This document shows, piece by piece, positions 49,791-59,200 of a DNA stretch of 64,000 nucleotides; position 1 is the first letter of the stretch; the number at the start of each line of letters is the position of its first letter. Source of the stretch: Fibrobacter sp. UWB13 (GTDB lineage: Bacteria; Fibrobacterota; Fibrobacteria; Fibrobacterales; Fibrobacteraceae); NCBI RefSeq assembly GCF_900177805.1, contig NZ_FXAX01000006.1, positions 1-64,000 on the forward strand. The letters are read 5' to 3'. A program made the translations under genes and the position numbers. Under the pieces are notes generated by a model. That model was not told the origin of the DNA, did not search any database, and was given only the letters and a program-made list of their open reading frames with translations.

Positions 49791-51347
49791 ATGACTGAAA
49801 CGAGAAAACCATTCTTCTATGACGTAACACTGCGTGATGGTAACCAGGCTCTTCCGAAGCCTTGGAACAATGCCCAGAAAAAAGATGTTTATCTGTTGCT
49901 CTTGAAGCTCGGTGTGCAAGGTGCCGAAGTCGGTTTCCCTGCGTCTAGCGAAATGGATTTTGAATCGGTCATGGAATTGGCTAAGCTCACCGCTCAGATG
50001 GCGGAAGAAGGCGACGAAACTGCAAAGAACGTCGTGGTTTCTGGCCTCGCTCGCTGCATCGAAAGCGATATCCAGCGCTGCTGGGAAGCGGTCCAGTACG
50101 CACCGCACCCGCGCATCCACACGTTCCTCGCTACAAGCCCCTTGTCCATGGAAAACGTGCTGCACATGACGCCTGAACAGGTCAAGGAAAAGGCTGTGAA
50201 GTGCGTGAAGTTTGCAAAGTCGCTCGTTGGTGACAAGGGCGATGTGGAATTCAGTGCTGAACATTTTGGCGACTGCCTCGAAAACATGGATTTTGTGATT
50301 GACGTTCTGAAGGCTGTTGTCGAAGCCGGTGCTACGACGATCAACCTGCCGAACACGGTGGAACGCTATCGCCCGAAGCTCTATGTGGATCAGGTCAAGC
50401 AGGTTTACGAAGCTCTGCCCAAGAACATCACGATTTCTGTGCACTGCCATAACGACCTCGGCATGGCGACTGCAGCAACTGTCGAAAGTTTCTTCGTCGG
50501 CGCCACACAGCTCGAAGTTGCTTTGAACGGCCTCGGTGAACGTTGCGGTAACACGAACTTCTACGAAGTTGCGATTGGCTTGCATAACTCCGGTGTCGAT
50601 ACGGGGCTGCATCTCGAACGCATTTACGAAACTGCAATTCTCGTGAGCCACTGGAGTGGCGTGCCTATATACATCCGCGCTCCGTTGATCGGTACTGAAG
50701 CTATCGTCCACCGCAGTGGCATCCATCAGGATGGCGCTTCCAAGACGAAGGACATGAAGAAGGGCGCTTACCGTCCGATTGATTACTCGATCATTGGTCG
50801 TAACCAGAACGATACGCTCAGCTTCACGAGCCAGAGCGGCCGCACCGCCGTGTACGAAATCATCACGAAGTTCGGCTACAAGATGACCTTGCAGGAAGCT
50901 TCCAAGTTGCAGCCGGTGCTGAAGCGCTTGAGCGAAGCCGAAGGCGAACTCAGTGCCGAACGCGTGCTTGACGTGTTCCGCGAACAGTTCGTCAACGTGA
51001 ACGGTCGCCTGGTGTTCAACAACATCGAAGTTATCCCGGACGAAAACCGCTTCATTTTCCACTTCAAGAAGGATGGCGAAGCGCTTGTGAAGTCCGTGAC
51101 GGCCGAAGGCCCGATTGAAGCTGCCCTTATGCTCATGCGTGAAATCGGCATGCCGGTTGAACTCGTGAAGTACCGCCAGCTTGTTGTTCCTGAAAAGGAC
51201 AAGTTGTGGGCAGGTCGTGGCTTAAGCCGCATTGTCTTGAAGGCTAACGGCGAAGAAGTTGAAGGTCGCGGTGTCTCGAGCGATACGCTCAAGGCCAACA
51301 TGCGTGCTCTCTTCGGCGGCGTGAACCTCTTGTACAAGAAGGCTTAA
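49791..51347 (+). CDS. leuA: 2-isopropylmalate synthase family enzyme (LeuA-like)
   Basis: 518 aa. DRE-TIM metallolyase fold: YDVTLRDGNQ (Arg15, Asp16), then TTINLPNTVERY, SVHCHNDLGMATAA (metal-binding HxH) and LNGLGERCGNT. The C-terminal 120 residues form the regulatory LeuA dimer domain. It condenses acetyl-CoA with 2-oxoisovalerate in leucine synthesis. A citramalate or homocitrate synthase of the same family is possible, but length and motifs favour LeuA. No other leu gene is near. AAGGAG-like AAGGAGAT lies upstream. Confidence 0.85.
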   Translation: MTETRKPFFYDVTLRDGNQALPKPWNNAQKKDVYLLLLKLGVQGAEVGFPASSEMDFESVMELAKLTAQMAEEGDETAKNVVVSGLARCIESDIQRCWEAVQYAPHPRIHTFLATSPLSMENVLHMTPEQVKEKAVKCVKFAKSLVGDKGDVEFSAEHFGDCLENMDFVIDVLKAVVEAGATTINLPNTVERYRPKLYVDQVKQVYEALPKNITISVHCHNDLGMATAATVESFFVGATQLEVALNGLGERCGNTNFYEVAIGLHNSGVDTGLHLERIYETAILVSHWSGVPIYIRAPLIGTEAIVHRSGIHQDGASKTKDMKKGAYRPIDYSIIGRNQNDTLSFTSQSGRTAVYEIITKFGYKMTLQEASKLQPVLKRLSEAEGELSAERVLDVFREQFVNVNGRLVFNNIEVIPDENRFIFHFKKDGEALVKSVTAEGPIEAALMLMREIGMPVELVKYRQLVVPEKDKLWAGRGLSRIVLKANGEEVEGRGVSSDTLKANMRALFGGVNLLYKKA

Positions 51348-51418
51348 GAAGTCGTCATGGCGGACTAAGGTTGGTGAACTTGTCGGACCACCGCCATCTC
51401 GGAAAAAAGGAGAAAATT

Positions 51419-53431
51419 ATGTTTTTTATCTGCGCAATTTTATTTGCTGCCTGTTGTAGTTTTGCTGCTGCTTGGAGCGATGTGGCAACAAAACCTTCGC
51501 AGGTTCAGGTTGACGGGAAACCTTATTACGAAATTTCTTCGGCAAAGGAACTTGCTTGGTTCTCGAATGAAGTTGCGTCTGGCAAAAACAACATTAACGC
51601 CATTCTGAAAAATGATATTGTACTTTGGGACTCGGTGTCAGGCGATACCAACTATTGGACTCCGATAGGTCTTGCAGATTCGCTTGCGTTTGAAGGCATT
51701 TTTGATGGCAATGGAAAAACGATTAACGGCGCACGCTCCGAACATTCGCTAGAAAAAGTAGATACCGTTTTTAATGGCTTTTTCAGGTTTGTCGGTGAAA
51801 AGGGAGTTGTCAAGAATTTCACTCTCAAAAACAGCTTGATTACATCAGAACATCTTGGCTCTGATACGGTTATGACTTTGGATGAGTTTGCAAAGAATAC
51901 TCCGTTTTTCTTTTCTGTTGTTGGTTGTGTCGCTGGTGTGAATAAAGGTCTTATCGATAGTGTGCGCGTTCTTGATGTTGAGCCCATTGCTAAGGGGAGC
52001 ACTTCTACAAGGACTATAGTAAAAGATTCCACGAGAATTTCTTTGGTGATGGTAAACGGATATGTTATGAGATATTTTGTTGGCGGCGTTGTCGGGCTTA
52101 ATAAGGGGGCTGTAACTCACATCCGTGCGAATGATGTGCATGTTTCACCTCATGGCTCGATGGTGACGATGTATATGGGGGGAATTGTAGGGGCTAATGT
52201 GGGGACTGTTTCTGAATCGCTTAGCGAGGCTAGTTTAGACGATGCTGTACCTGCGATGCTTGGCGGTATTTGTGGCAAGAATGAAGGAACGCTCGATCAT
52301 GTTAAAATGGTGGGAAATATCGAAAATGTAACCGGCTTTGTCGGTGGAATTGTCTCAGAAAACCATGGCCGTGTGACTTGGTCGGAATACACGGGCTCGC
52401 TTGGTCGTGCTGGAGATGGAGGTGTTTCGATTGGAGGCATTGCTGCATATAACACAGGAACGATTTCGAAATCTTTCTATGGCTTTATAGACAAGTCTCA
52501 GGCGCTTAGACTTACTGCAACATTAGATGACTTTGGCCTTGGTATTAGCCCCGAAGCCTTTGCTGGTGGCATTGTTGCAAGGCAATCTAATCAAGGGATT
52601 GTCGAGGACTGCGGTGTTCATATTTCGTGGCTTGTTCTAGGAAACAATGGTAAAACGTCAACTAGTATGTATTCGGGTGGCATTGTCGGAATTGATTCGG
52701 GGAGCGTGTATAATTCATACGCTGCGTTTTATAAAATTTCGAGTATTGGAAACAAGGCTCCGCTATACAATGTTGTTGTAGGTGGAAAACACGAGGGGAA
52801 TCATTATGATTCCGTTTTGATGCAAACCCCTTTTCCCAAGGATACGACGGGATTAGAACAATCGCTGATGAAATCCTCGAAGTTTGCGTGGATATTGAAT
52901 ACAAAGTATAAAACTGAATCTAACAGAAATATTTGGTGCTATAATGGTGATTATCCGGTGCTTGCTCGAGATGGGCGCAAACCGACCTATAGTGTAATCC
53001 GCTATGTAAACGGAGTTGTCTTTGATACCGCTTATACGGATTGCAATGGACGAATGGTTTGGCTCGACAGTATGCCTGATCCATTAAAAGACAAAACTCC
53101 CAATGGCTGGAAAATCATGAATGGCAGTAAGATGGTGAATATCAATTCGGATTATGTTTTTGCTGGTGATACAAGCATCTATACTACTGATGAAAATTTT
53201 GTGAGCTTTATCGCGACTAAACCGAAACTCTCGATAACGACTTCTGTGGATCGAGGATGGATTTATATTGATGGGGTATCGCCTGCGGAATCCGTTGCTT
53301 TGTTCGATGTTCAGGGGCGCTTGGTAAAACGTGAAACTTCCACGAATAATCATTTGGCTATTCCTTTGACTCATTCTGGAATGTATATTTTAATGTATAA
53401 AGGAACTAGCTATAAGGTTAGAGTCCCTTAA
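51419..53431 (+). CDS. Secreted GLUG-repeat surface protein with type IX-like C-terminal tail
   Basis: 670 aa. ATG 51419 has AAGGAG 8 nt upstream; a longer frame from 51371 adds a non-signal leader. Signal peptide, then WTPIGLADSLAFEGIFDGNG, the start of a GLUG-motif beta-helix. Repeats of VGGVVGLNKG, MGGIVGANVG, LGGICGKNEG and SIGGIAAYNTG form the stalk. The C-terminal 70 residues (VALFDVQGRLVKRE and SGMYILMYKG) are the type IX secretion sorting domain. Probably a surface adhesin-like protein. It follows leuA by 71 bp. Confidence 0.75.
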   Translation: MFFICAILFAACCSFAAAWSDVATKPSQVQVDGKPYYEISSAKELAWFSNEVASGKNNINAILKNDIVLWDSVSGDTNYWTPIGLADSLAFEGIFDGNGKTINGARSEHSLEKVDTVFNGFFRFVGEKGVVKNFTLKNSLITSEHLGSDTVMTLDEFAKNTPFFFSVVGCVAGVNKGLIDSVRVLDVEPIAKGSTSTRTIVKDSTRISLVMVNGYVMRYFVGGVVGLNKGAVTHIRANDVHVSPHGSMVTMYMGGIVGANVGTVSESLSEASLDDAVPAMLGGICGKNEGTLDHVKMVGNIENVTGFVGGIVSENHGRVTWSEYTGSLGRAGDGGVSIGGIAAYNTGTISKSFYGFIDKSQALRLTATLDDFGLGISPEAFAGGIVARQSNQGIVEDCGVHISWLVLGNNGKTSTSMYSGGIVGIDSGSVYNSYAAFYKISSIGNKAPLYNVVVGGKHEGNHYDSVLMQTPFPKDTTGLEQSLMKSSKFAWILNTKYKTESNRNIWCYNGDYPVLARDGRKPTYSVIRYVNGVVFDTAYTDCNGRMVWLDSMPDPLKDKTPNGWKIMNGSKMVNINSDYVFAGDTSIYTTDENFVSFIATKPKLSITTSVDRGWIYIDGVSPAESVALFDVQGRLVKRETSTNNHLAIPLTHSGMYILMYKGTSYKVRVP

Positions 53432-53450
53432 ATGAATGTTTGGAGAAAGT

Positions 53451-53813
53451 ATGTTAGAACAACTGAAAGGCCCTTTCAAAAAAGTTTACGGCAAGGTGCG
53501 CTCCTATGTCAGCCGTTTTGTCGGACCCGTCAAGGATTCGGCGTCAAAGTTGTTTGCTCTGATTCCCGGATTCAAGGCTTTCGCTGGTTCCGAAGACTTG
53601 GCAAATGCAAACGATGCTGACGGCGCCGTGGATGGCGAAAATGGCAAGGTCGCAAAGCCGGGCATTCGTGCAAAACTCAAGAACTTCAAGCAATCTCTTA
53701 AGGGTTTGAGCGATGCTCAAAAGCTCATTCTCCTTACGATTGCAGTTGTGCTCCCGGCGGGCATTGTCCTCGCGCTAGCCCTTGCAAGTTTCTTGAAAAA
53801 GCGCAAGAAATAA
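53451..53813 (+). CDS. Small C-terminally membrane-anchored protein
   Basis: 120 aa from ATG 53451, which has GGAG upstream; the frame to 53436 is less likely. The N-terminal part is helical and basic (LKGPFKKVYGKVRSYVSRF), with two similar helices. The C-terminus is one hydrophobic helix (LILLTIAVVLPAGIVLALAL) followed by KKRKK, a tail-anchor topology with the soluble part in the cytoplasm. No family recognised. A terminator follows 43 nt on. Confidence 0.6.
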   Translation: MLEQLKGPFKKVYGKVRSYVSRFVGPVKDSASKLFALIPGFKAFAGSEDLANANDADGAVDGENGKVAKPGIRAKLKNFKQSLKGLSDAQKLILLTIAVVLPAGIVLALALASFLKKRKK

Positions 53814-53854
53814 ACTCGTTGGCTGCGCACTTTTCAATTGCGCTCCTCATATAA

Positions 53855-53880
53855 AGTCCGCCTTTGTGCGGATTTTTTTT
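53855..53880 (+). terminator. Terminator after the tail-anchored protein
   Basis: A 7-bp stem AGTCCGC / GCGGATT followed by T8. Confidence 0.8.
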
Positions 53881-53940
53881 GTCCAAATAAATTTTTGTAT
53901 ATTTATTTTGTATATTATACAAAATAAGGAAGGAGTGTTT

Positions 53941-55632
53941 ATGAATAAACGCATTGCATATTTTTCTTTCGTCTGTATTCTTTTGTCTAGTCTCATCGCT
54001 TGTGGAGATGATGAATCAAATAATCCCATTGCAAATGATGTAGAATCTTCATCATCCGAAATTCAAGATGACGACAAATCCAGTGACTCAAAATCCGTTA
54101 AATCAAGTTCGTCAGAAAAAGCGGCGATAAAGTCTAGCGATTCTCAAAAAAAGGAATCTAATTCATCTAGCAGTGAAACGAAAAAATCAAGTGATGCGAA
54201 ATCTGGAATTGAAAGTTCTTCAAGCTCCGCAAAATCGTCAAGTAGCTCGTCGGATAAGAACGCCTCATCGAGTTCTTCAGAAATCAAGACCTATGCAGCC
54301 TCGAAGGTAAAACCCTCTGGTACTTACGATTGCAAAAAATACAAGTGCTTTACGACGGAATACCTGAATCAGAAAATGCTTGCCGCCGGGGATTATGGTG
54401 AAATCCTCGATGAAAGAGACAATCAGGTTTATAAGACTGTTATTATTGACGATCAAGTATGGATGGCTCAGAACCTGAATTACGAAACGGCGTATAGCTA
54501 TTGTACCGATGATGATTGTGCTAAGTATGGTCGTTATTATTTGTGGTCTGCCGCGGTAGATAGAAAGGACTGTGAACATGGTAATTTTTGTTCGCTGCCA
54601 CCAAGTGGGCAAGGCGTGTGCCCTGCGGGCTGGCATTTGCCCTCGAAAGACGAGTATCTGAGATTGTTCGACAACGTTGGCAAGTACGGCGGTACCAATA
54701 ATGAATTCGTCGCAGCAGAACTCCGTGCCCAGCGAGGATGGTCGGTTGAAGACAATGCTGATGATTATGGTTTTTCTGCGTTGCCTACGGGCTATAAGCT
54801 CGGTTCAGCAGGTAATTTTGCTGATGTCGGAAAGACAACGCATGCATGGACTTCTACAGAGGTAAACTCCATAGGTGCGTATCAATTCAGAATTTATGAA
54901 GATCGTCTATATGTATCCTTGATTGATGACAGCAAGGGGTATCCTCTCCCTGTTCGTTGCGTTATGGATAAAGATTCTTTGCCTAAAATCCAAGCTCCTG
55001 CGCTGTATTTAGAACATGTTGACGAATGGTTAGGTGTGGTTTCTCGAGAGGAATATCTTAACCCTAATGTTATCTATGATTCTCTTGTGGATCCTCGAGA
55101 TGGACAGGTTTATAAGACAAAGAAAATTGGCAAACAGGTATGGATGGCTCAGAATTTGAATTATGCGGATAGCACAAAAACTCCAAGCCTTGCGAATGGA
55201 AGCTGGTGCTATAATGATGAACCTGAATACTGCAAGTTGCTAGGGCGCCTTTATAATTGGACAGCCGCAAAGGATGTCTGCCCGGATGGTTGGCATCTGC
55301 CGAGTTATGATGAATGGAAGGTGCTGGAATCTAAATTTGGTGGTCAAATTATGGCGGGGCAGTTCCTCAAAGCTCAAGCGGGGAGCCTTTCTAATAATGG
55401 CGACGATGAATTTGGTTTTTCGGCTTTGCCTGCAGGTGGAAGATTTATTGATGACAGCGAACATGATAAAGTCAATTATCTTTATTTGGGAGATAACGCC
55501 TTCTTTTGGAGCTCAACCCCAGAGAATGATGATTATGCATACCGTATGAATATTCCTTATTCATCCAATACTACGAATATACGCTCTATAAAGCAAAAAT
55601 ACGGACATTCCGTCCGTTGCGTCAGAGACTGA
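53941..55632 (+). CDS. Lipoprotein with two Fibrobacter TIGR02145 paralogous domains
   Basis: 563 aa from ATG 53941, with AAGGAAGGAG upstream. Lipobox SLIAC (Cys21), then an 85-residue Ser/Lys-rich linker. Two domains follow, each opening DGQVYKT/ NQVYKT then VWMAQNLNY, with CPAGWHLPS or CPDGWHLPS, YGFSALP or FGFSALP, and an RCV end. This is the Fibrobacter succinogenes major paralogous domain, a surface module whose role is not established. The AT-rich upstream stretch holds TATATT boxes at 53898 and 53912. Confidence 0.85.
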   Translation: MNKRIAYFSFVCILLSSLIACGDDESNNPIANDVESSSSEIQDDDKSSDSKSVKSSSSEKAAIKSSDSQKKESNSSSSETKKSSDAKSGIESSSSSAKSSSSSSDKNASSSSSEIKTYAASKVKPSGTYDCKKYKCFTTEYLNQKMLAAGDYGEILDERDNQVYKTVIIDDQVWMAQNLNYETAYSYCTDDDCAKYGRYYLWSAAVDRKDCEHGNFCSLPPSGQGVCPAGWHLPSKDEYLRLFDNVGKYGGTNNEFVAAELRAQRGWSVEDNADDYGFSALPTGYKLGSAGNFADVGKTTHAWTSTEVNSIGAYQFRIYEDRLYVSLIDDSKGYPLPVRCVMDKDSLPKIQAPALYLEHVDEWLGVVSREEYLNPNVIYDSLVDPRDGQVYKTKKIGKQVWMAQNLNYADSTKTPSLANGSWCYNDEPEYCKLLGRLYNWTAAKDVCPDGWHLPSYDEWKVLESKFGGQIMAGQFLKAQAGSLSNNGDDEFGFSALPAGGRFIDDSEHDKVNYLYLGDNAFFWSSTPENDDYAYRMNIPYSSNTTNIRSIKQKYGHSVRCVRD

Positions 55633-55696
55633 TGGAATTGTGAATTAGGAAGTCGGATTTCAGAGGGCCATTTGCATTTGCTAGATTTGAGCTACC

Positions 55697-57022
55697 ATGC
55701 TTTCATCTCGACTTCCTAAAGATCTTTCTCCGTCGCCGTTCTTTGCTGAACTGGAACGCGCCAAGGCCGATGTTCTTGCAGAGTGCGTCGGAGCAAACTC
55801 GCTTCCGTTTATCGACATGACGGTGAGCTCGCCTGTGAAGGCTGGCTTGCCGGTGGATTTGGATGATGCGGTTGATGAAGGTCGTAAAGCTTTTGGCAAC
55901 TGGAGTCCAGATGCGGCGGGTTGGAAATCGGCACGCGAGGCGGTGGTGGAGTATTACCAGCAGCGCGGTGGTAATTTTACCGCGGGGCAGATTATCCTTA
56001 CTGCAAGTACGAGCGAAGCTTATTCTGTGCTTTTCAAGACGTTCTGCGATCCGGGCGATGTGATTTTGACGCCGATGCCAGGCTATCCGCTACTTGATAC
56101 GCTTGCGCAGCTTGAACATTTGGAATGTGCGCCGTACTTCTTGAAGCTGAAACGTGAGCGGTTCGACAAGCTCACCGACCTTAAAAAGGTCACTGAGCGG
56201 CGCTCTGCGCCAGCCGAAGTGAACGCGTTCCGCTTTGTTCTGGATTCCGACAGCTTGCTTGCGGCGCCGGAGCGTGCGAAAATCTTGTTGCTTGTTTCTC
56301 CGCATAACCCGACGGGGCATTGCGTCTCGCGTGAAGAATGGAACGAGGCTGTGCGATTCTGCGAAGAGAATAACATGATTCTCGTCGTCGATGAAGTCTT
56401 CGGCGATTACGCCTTCTCGGATAAAGTCTCACGCACTTGGCAATTTGTTTTTGACTCGTGTCATCCTGAGCGAAACGAAGTGGAGTCGATGGATCTCTGG
56501 GATGCGGGTGGAGGCGACTTTATCAACCTTCCCGAAGACGGTCCAAAATGCCCGATTTTCTGGCTGAACGGCTTAAGCAAAGCCGTTGGCTCGCCGCAGC
56601 TAAAGCTCGGCTGGATGGCGTTCTACGCTCCGCGCGAAAATTTCGAAGAAATTCGCGCGGCTCTCGAATTCGTCGAAGACGCATACTTGAGCGTCTCTGC
56701 ACCTGCGCAGGCGCTTGGCATTTCGCTTTTGCCCAAAGCTGCCGCTTACGAATTGCGTGCTCGCGAACGACTCCTAACCAACTGGCAGACGCTTCGCGAA
56801 GCGTTTCCGTCCAAGTATTGCCCTGAAGTTCTCGGCGGCTGGTACGCCGTTGTGCGTCTCGGAGAAGATGATGAAGAACTCACGCTCCGCTTGTTGCGTG
56901 AAATGCATGTGCTTGTGCAGCCTGGTTTCTTCTTTGACTTTGACGAAGATGGCTGGGTTGTGATGAGCTTGTTGCAAGACCCTGCGATTTTCAAAGAAGC
57001 GATTCAACGCATTAAGCAATAA
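55697..57022 (+). CDS. Class I/II aminotransferase with a repeat-derived insertion
   Basis: 441 aa PLP enzyme. Visible are SPHNPTGHCVS, VDEVFGDYAF, the Schiff-base Lys in LNGLSKAVGSPQLKLGW and the C-terminal Arg region. It resembles broad-range aminotransferases of the AspC/DapL-like group; substrate unknown. Between the cofactor Asp strand and the Lys loop lies SCHPERNEVESMDLWD, encoded by a dispersed GTCATCCTGAGC-type repeat (56460-56500). It lies where family members have a short loop, so the enzyme may tolerate it. Confidence 0.82.
   Translation: MLSSRLPKDLSPSPFFAELERAKADVLAECVGANSLPFIDMTVSSPVKAGLPVDLDDAVDEGRKAFGNWSPDAAGWKSAREAVVEYYQQRGGNFTAGQIILTASTSEAYSVLFKTFCDPGDVILTPMPGYPLLDTLAQLEHLECAPYFLKLKRERFDKLTDLKKVTERRSAPAEVNAFRFVLDSDSLLAAPERAKILLLVSPHNPTGHCVSREEWNEAVRFCEENNMILVVDEVFGDYAFSDKVSRTWQFVFDSCHPERNEVESMDLWDAGGGDFINLPEDGPKCPIFWLNGLSKAVGSPQLKLGWMAFYAPRENFEEIRAALEFVEDAYLSVSAPAQALGISLLPKAAAYELRARERLLTNWQTLREAFPSKYCPEVLGGWYAVVRLGEDDEELTLRLLREMHVLVQPGFFFDFDEDGWVVMSLLQDPAIFKEAIQRIKQ
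56460..56500. repeat. Dispersed repeat inside the aminotransferase gene
   Basis: GTCATCCTGAGCGAAACGAA at the start, GGATCTCTGG at the end. Related copies are at 8201-8226 and 19371-19413. The frame is kept and gives SCHPERNEVESMDL. Confidence 0.75.
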
Positions 57023-57030
57023 CGCAAAAA

Positions 57031-57053
57031 AGCCCGCGCATCTTGCACGGGCT
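57031..57053. terminator. Hairpin between convergent aminotransferase and GH9 genes
   Basis: Stem AGCCCG / CGGGCT with an inner GCA / TGC pairing. The A-run on the left gives the U-tract for the minus-strand GH9 gene, and the + strand side has only a weak T-tract. Confidence 0.6.
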
Positions 57054-57107
57054 TCTAAATTCGATCAAATTGCTTCGAGTGCCGCGCACTCTTGCAATGA
57101 CATTTTC

Positions 57108-57140
57108 TACTAGTAACTATTGACTAATAACTAGTAACTG
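57108..57140. repeat. Short heptanucleotide repeat array
   Basis: Units tagtaac, tattgac, taataac, tagtaac (mixed orientation) near the end of the GH9 gene. Confidence 0.6.
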
Positions 57141-57153
57141 CGGCGGAGCCGCT

Positions 57154-58974
57154 TTAGTAATTATTCACCTTGAACGTCTTGGTGGCGTTTTTGGAGGTGA
57201 CCTTGATGATCTGCATGCCCTTATTCTTGAGGCTTACATTCAAGGTTGCTCCCTTGCTAGTGAATTCCTGATCAAGTTTGCCGTTAAGACCGAAAACCTG
57301 AACTTTGAACGGAACAGAATTTGCGCTGTTGATCGTAATCGAGGAAGTGCCGCGGACAATGCTGAATGCATTTGTATTCAAAACGCGACCAGAAATGATC
57401 CCTTCTTCTTGGTGCTTCTTTTCTTCTTCCTCTTTCTTTTTACGTTCCTCTTCTTCTTTCTTCTTCTGTTCTTCCGGGTCTTCAACGTCACTTGCGACCT
57501 TTTCCACCGGAGCCTTCTTGCTCAAGATGTAGCCGAGTGCGCCGACGAGCGGAGCGTTCAAGTCCACACAAACTTCGTTCACCTGCCAGTCTGCTGTAGA
57601 ACCGTTGTGGCTGCCGCTTGTGAAGTCGCCTGCAATCATGCCGCCCAAGAGCTTGTTCTTTTCCGGAGGAGAACCTGCGCCGTTCACATCGCGACCCGGG
57701 TCTTCGTTGCCATAGTAGCCGCGGTGATGCGGTCTTGTCGGAGCGTTAGCGCCATTGCGGTTGAAACCGACAACGTAGGACTTCTTATTGCTGTTATCGC
57801 CGAGAAGGAATGCAATATTCTTTTCGATGGCTTCATCGTAAGAATCGTCTTTTGCAAACTTGGCGTAAAGGGCGTAGAGGTATGCGCCGCCTGCCGGAGA
57901 GCGAGTCGGGAATGTACCCGGGCCCTTGGCGTCCTTGTTGAAAATACCCTTGCTGTCCGTGACGTTGAGGTACATGTTGTCGAGGTAGTTCTGCACGCCG
58001 GCGTAGTCACCGAGCGGGTTCCACCCGAAAATAAATTCACCGAGAAGGTCCGAGAGCGGGCTTGCATCCGGGTAGCTGAAGCGGGAGAATCCGTTTTTGC
58101 CGAAGTCAATCTTGTCGTAGAAATTCTTGGCTTCGGTCTTGTAAGTTTCTTCCTTGGTCGTGCGGTAAAGTTCCAATGCGGCAAGGAACGGACCGTCTTC
58201 CCAAATGCCGTTCCACCAGCTGCTTTCGTAGAATCCCTGGGAATTCGTAACGCCCTTGTGCTTCTTGGAATAGGCAAATGCAGTCTTTGCGGCCTTCAAG
58301 TACTTGGCGCGTGCAGATTCATCGGGGTCGATACGAGCCATCACGGCGAGCATTGCTGCAGCCATACCCGGCGTGTAGGCGTCATTGGCGTTTCCTGTGA
58401 TTTCGCGCGGTTCGCCACCGTCACCAGTACCGAGCTTGCTCATGGCACCTGCAGTCACCCACTTCATGTGGTCCTGGTTGCCGTTTCCCTTCACGGTCAC
58501 GAAGTTGTTTTCGTCGATTGCTGCCTTGACCCAGAAATCGGCTTCATAGCGGAGTTCTTCAAGGAGGTCACGCACGTCGTTAGGCTTGCCGCCCTTGCGG
58601 GTGTAATCCTTGCTAGCCTTATAGTCGGTGTAATCGCCAGTGTAGAGGTCGTAAAAGCCTGTCGTAAATTCGGCAAATGCGAGTGCCAAAACGTATGAGG
58701 AGTAACCTTGGGACTGACCGTACATCACGTGGTCGCCGCAGTCGAACCAACCACCGCTCACGTCTTTGCCGTTGTAGCTATCCTTTGTAAAGCTGGTCGG
58801 ATTATTCGTGCCGTCCAAGATCCAGTTCGGACCTTGACCAGAGCGCTGCGCTCCAAAGAATCGTGTGGTCATCCATGCAGCTTCGACGTAATCGTCCGTG
58901 CTCAAAGCAGCAAAGCTATCGGTGAATGCGAGGCCAAATACAGCAAGGCCTGCTAAAAAAGACTTTTTTAACAT
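57154..58974 (-). CDS. Secreted GH9 endoglucanase with charged linker and type IX-like tail
   Basis: 606 aa. Start at the second ATG (58974), 6 nt after GAGG. Signal peptide, then a GH9 catalytic domain (25-495): GGWFDCGDHVMYG with Asp78 and Asp81, FPTRSPAGGAYLYAL, PTRPHHRGY and the acid Glu in WQVNEVCVDLNAPLVGAL. It has no separate CBM. A 35-residue Lys/Glu linker (EEERKKKEEEEKKHQEE) replaces the serine linkers of other enzymes. The C-terminal 75 residues (VQVFGLNGKLDQEF) are the sorting tail. Cuts cellulose internally at the cell surface. Confidence 0.93.
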   Translation of the reverse strand: MLKKSFLAGLAVFGLAFTDSFAALSTDDYVEAAWMTTRFFGAQRSGQGPNWILDGTNNPTSFTKDSYNGKDVSGGWFDCGDHVMYGQSQGYSSYVLALAFAEFTTGFYDLYTGDYTDYKASKDYTRKGGKPNDVRDLLEELRYEADFWVKAAIDENNFVTVKGNGNQDHMKWVTAGAMSKLGTGDGGEPREITGNANDAYTPGMAAAMLAVMARIDPDESARAKYLKAAKTAFAYSKKHKGVTNSQGFYESSWWNGIWEDGPFLAALELYRTTKEETYKTEAKNFYDKIDFGKNGFSRFSYPDASPLSDLLGEFIFGWNPLGDYAGVQNYLDNMYLNVTDSKGIFNKDAKGPGTFPTRSPAGGAYLYALYAKFAKDDSYDEAIEKNIAFLLGDNSNKKSYVVGFNRNGANAPTRPHHRGYYGNEDPGRDVNGAGSPPEKNKLLGGMIAGDFTSGSHNGSTADWQVNEVCVDLNAPLVGALGYILSKKAPVEKVASDVEDPEEQKKKEEEERKKKEEEEKKHQEEGIISGRVLNTNAFSIVRGTSSITINSANSVPFKVQVFGLNGKLDQEFTSKGATLNVSLKNKGMQIIKVTSKNATKTFKVNNY

Positions 58975-59013
58975 TGTCATCCTCTAAGGTTTCCCATCCA
59001 CACTGTAGCGTCC

Positions 59014-59021
59014 ACAATATA
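59014..59021 (-). promoter_or_regulatory. TATATTGT promoter box of the GH9 gene
   Basis: On the minus strand, about 40 nt before the ATG, in the 226-bp region shared with the divergent pectate lyase gene. Confidence 0.4.
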
Positions 59022-59144
59022 AAATTTTATGGAAAATTTTCACGCAAAATAAAATTCACTTTTGGGGAATGTATCAAAATGCGCCGTTTATGTAACTTTT
59101 TCAATGCAATGAAAAAATATGTTGCGAAAAATTGACAAACGTTT

Positions 59145-59150
59145 TATATT
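59145..59150 (+). promoter_or_regulatory. TATATT promoter box of the pectate lyase gene
   Basis: Lies 51 nt upstream of ATG 59201. TTG at 59122-59124 is about 20 nt upstream, close to the Bacteroidota -33 spacing. Confidence 0.4.
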
Positions 59151-59200
59151 AATCCTTGGTGTGGGGCTATTGTTTAGCCCTTTTTGTGGTGGGATGTTTT

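Noticed and set aside
49728-51062. 444-codon frame antisense to leuA
   Set aside because: Shadow of the strongly biased leuA codons. The translation is His/Val/Phe-rich without recognisable domains.
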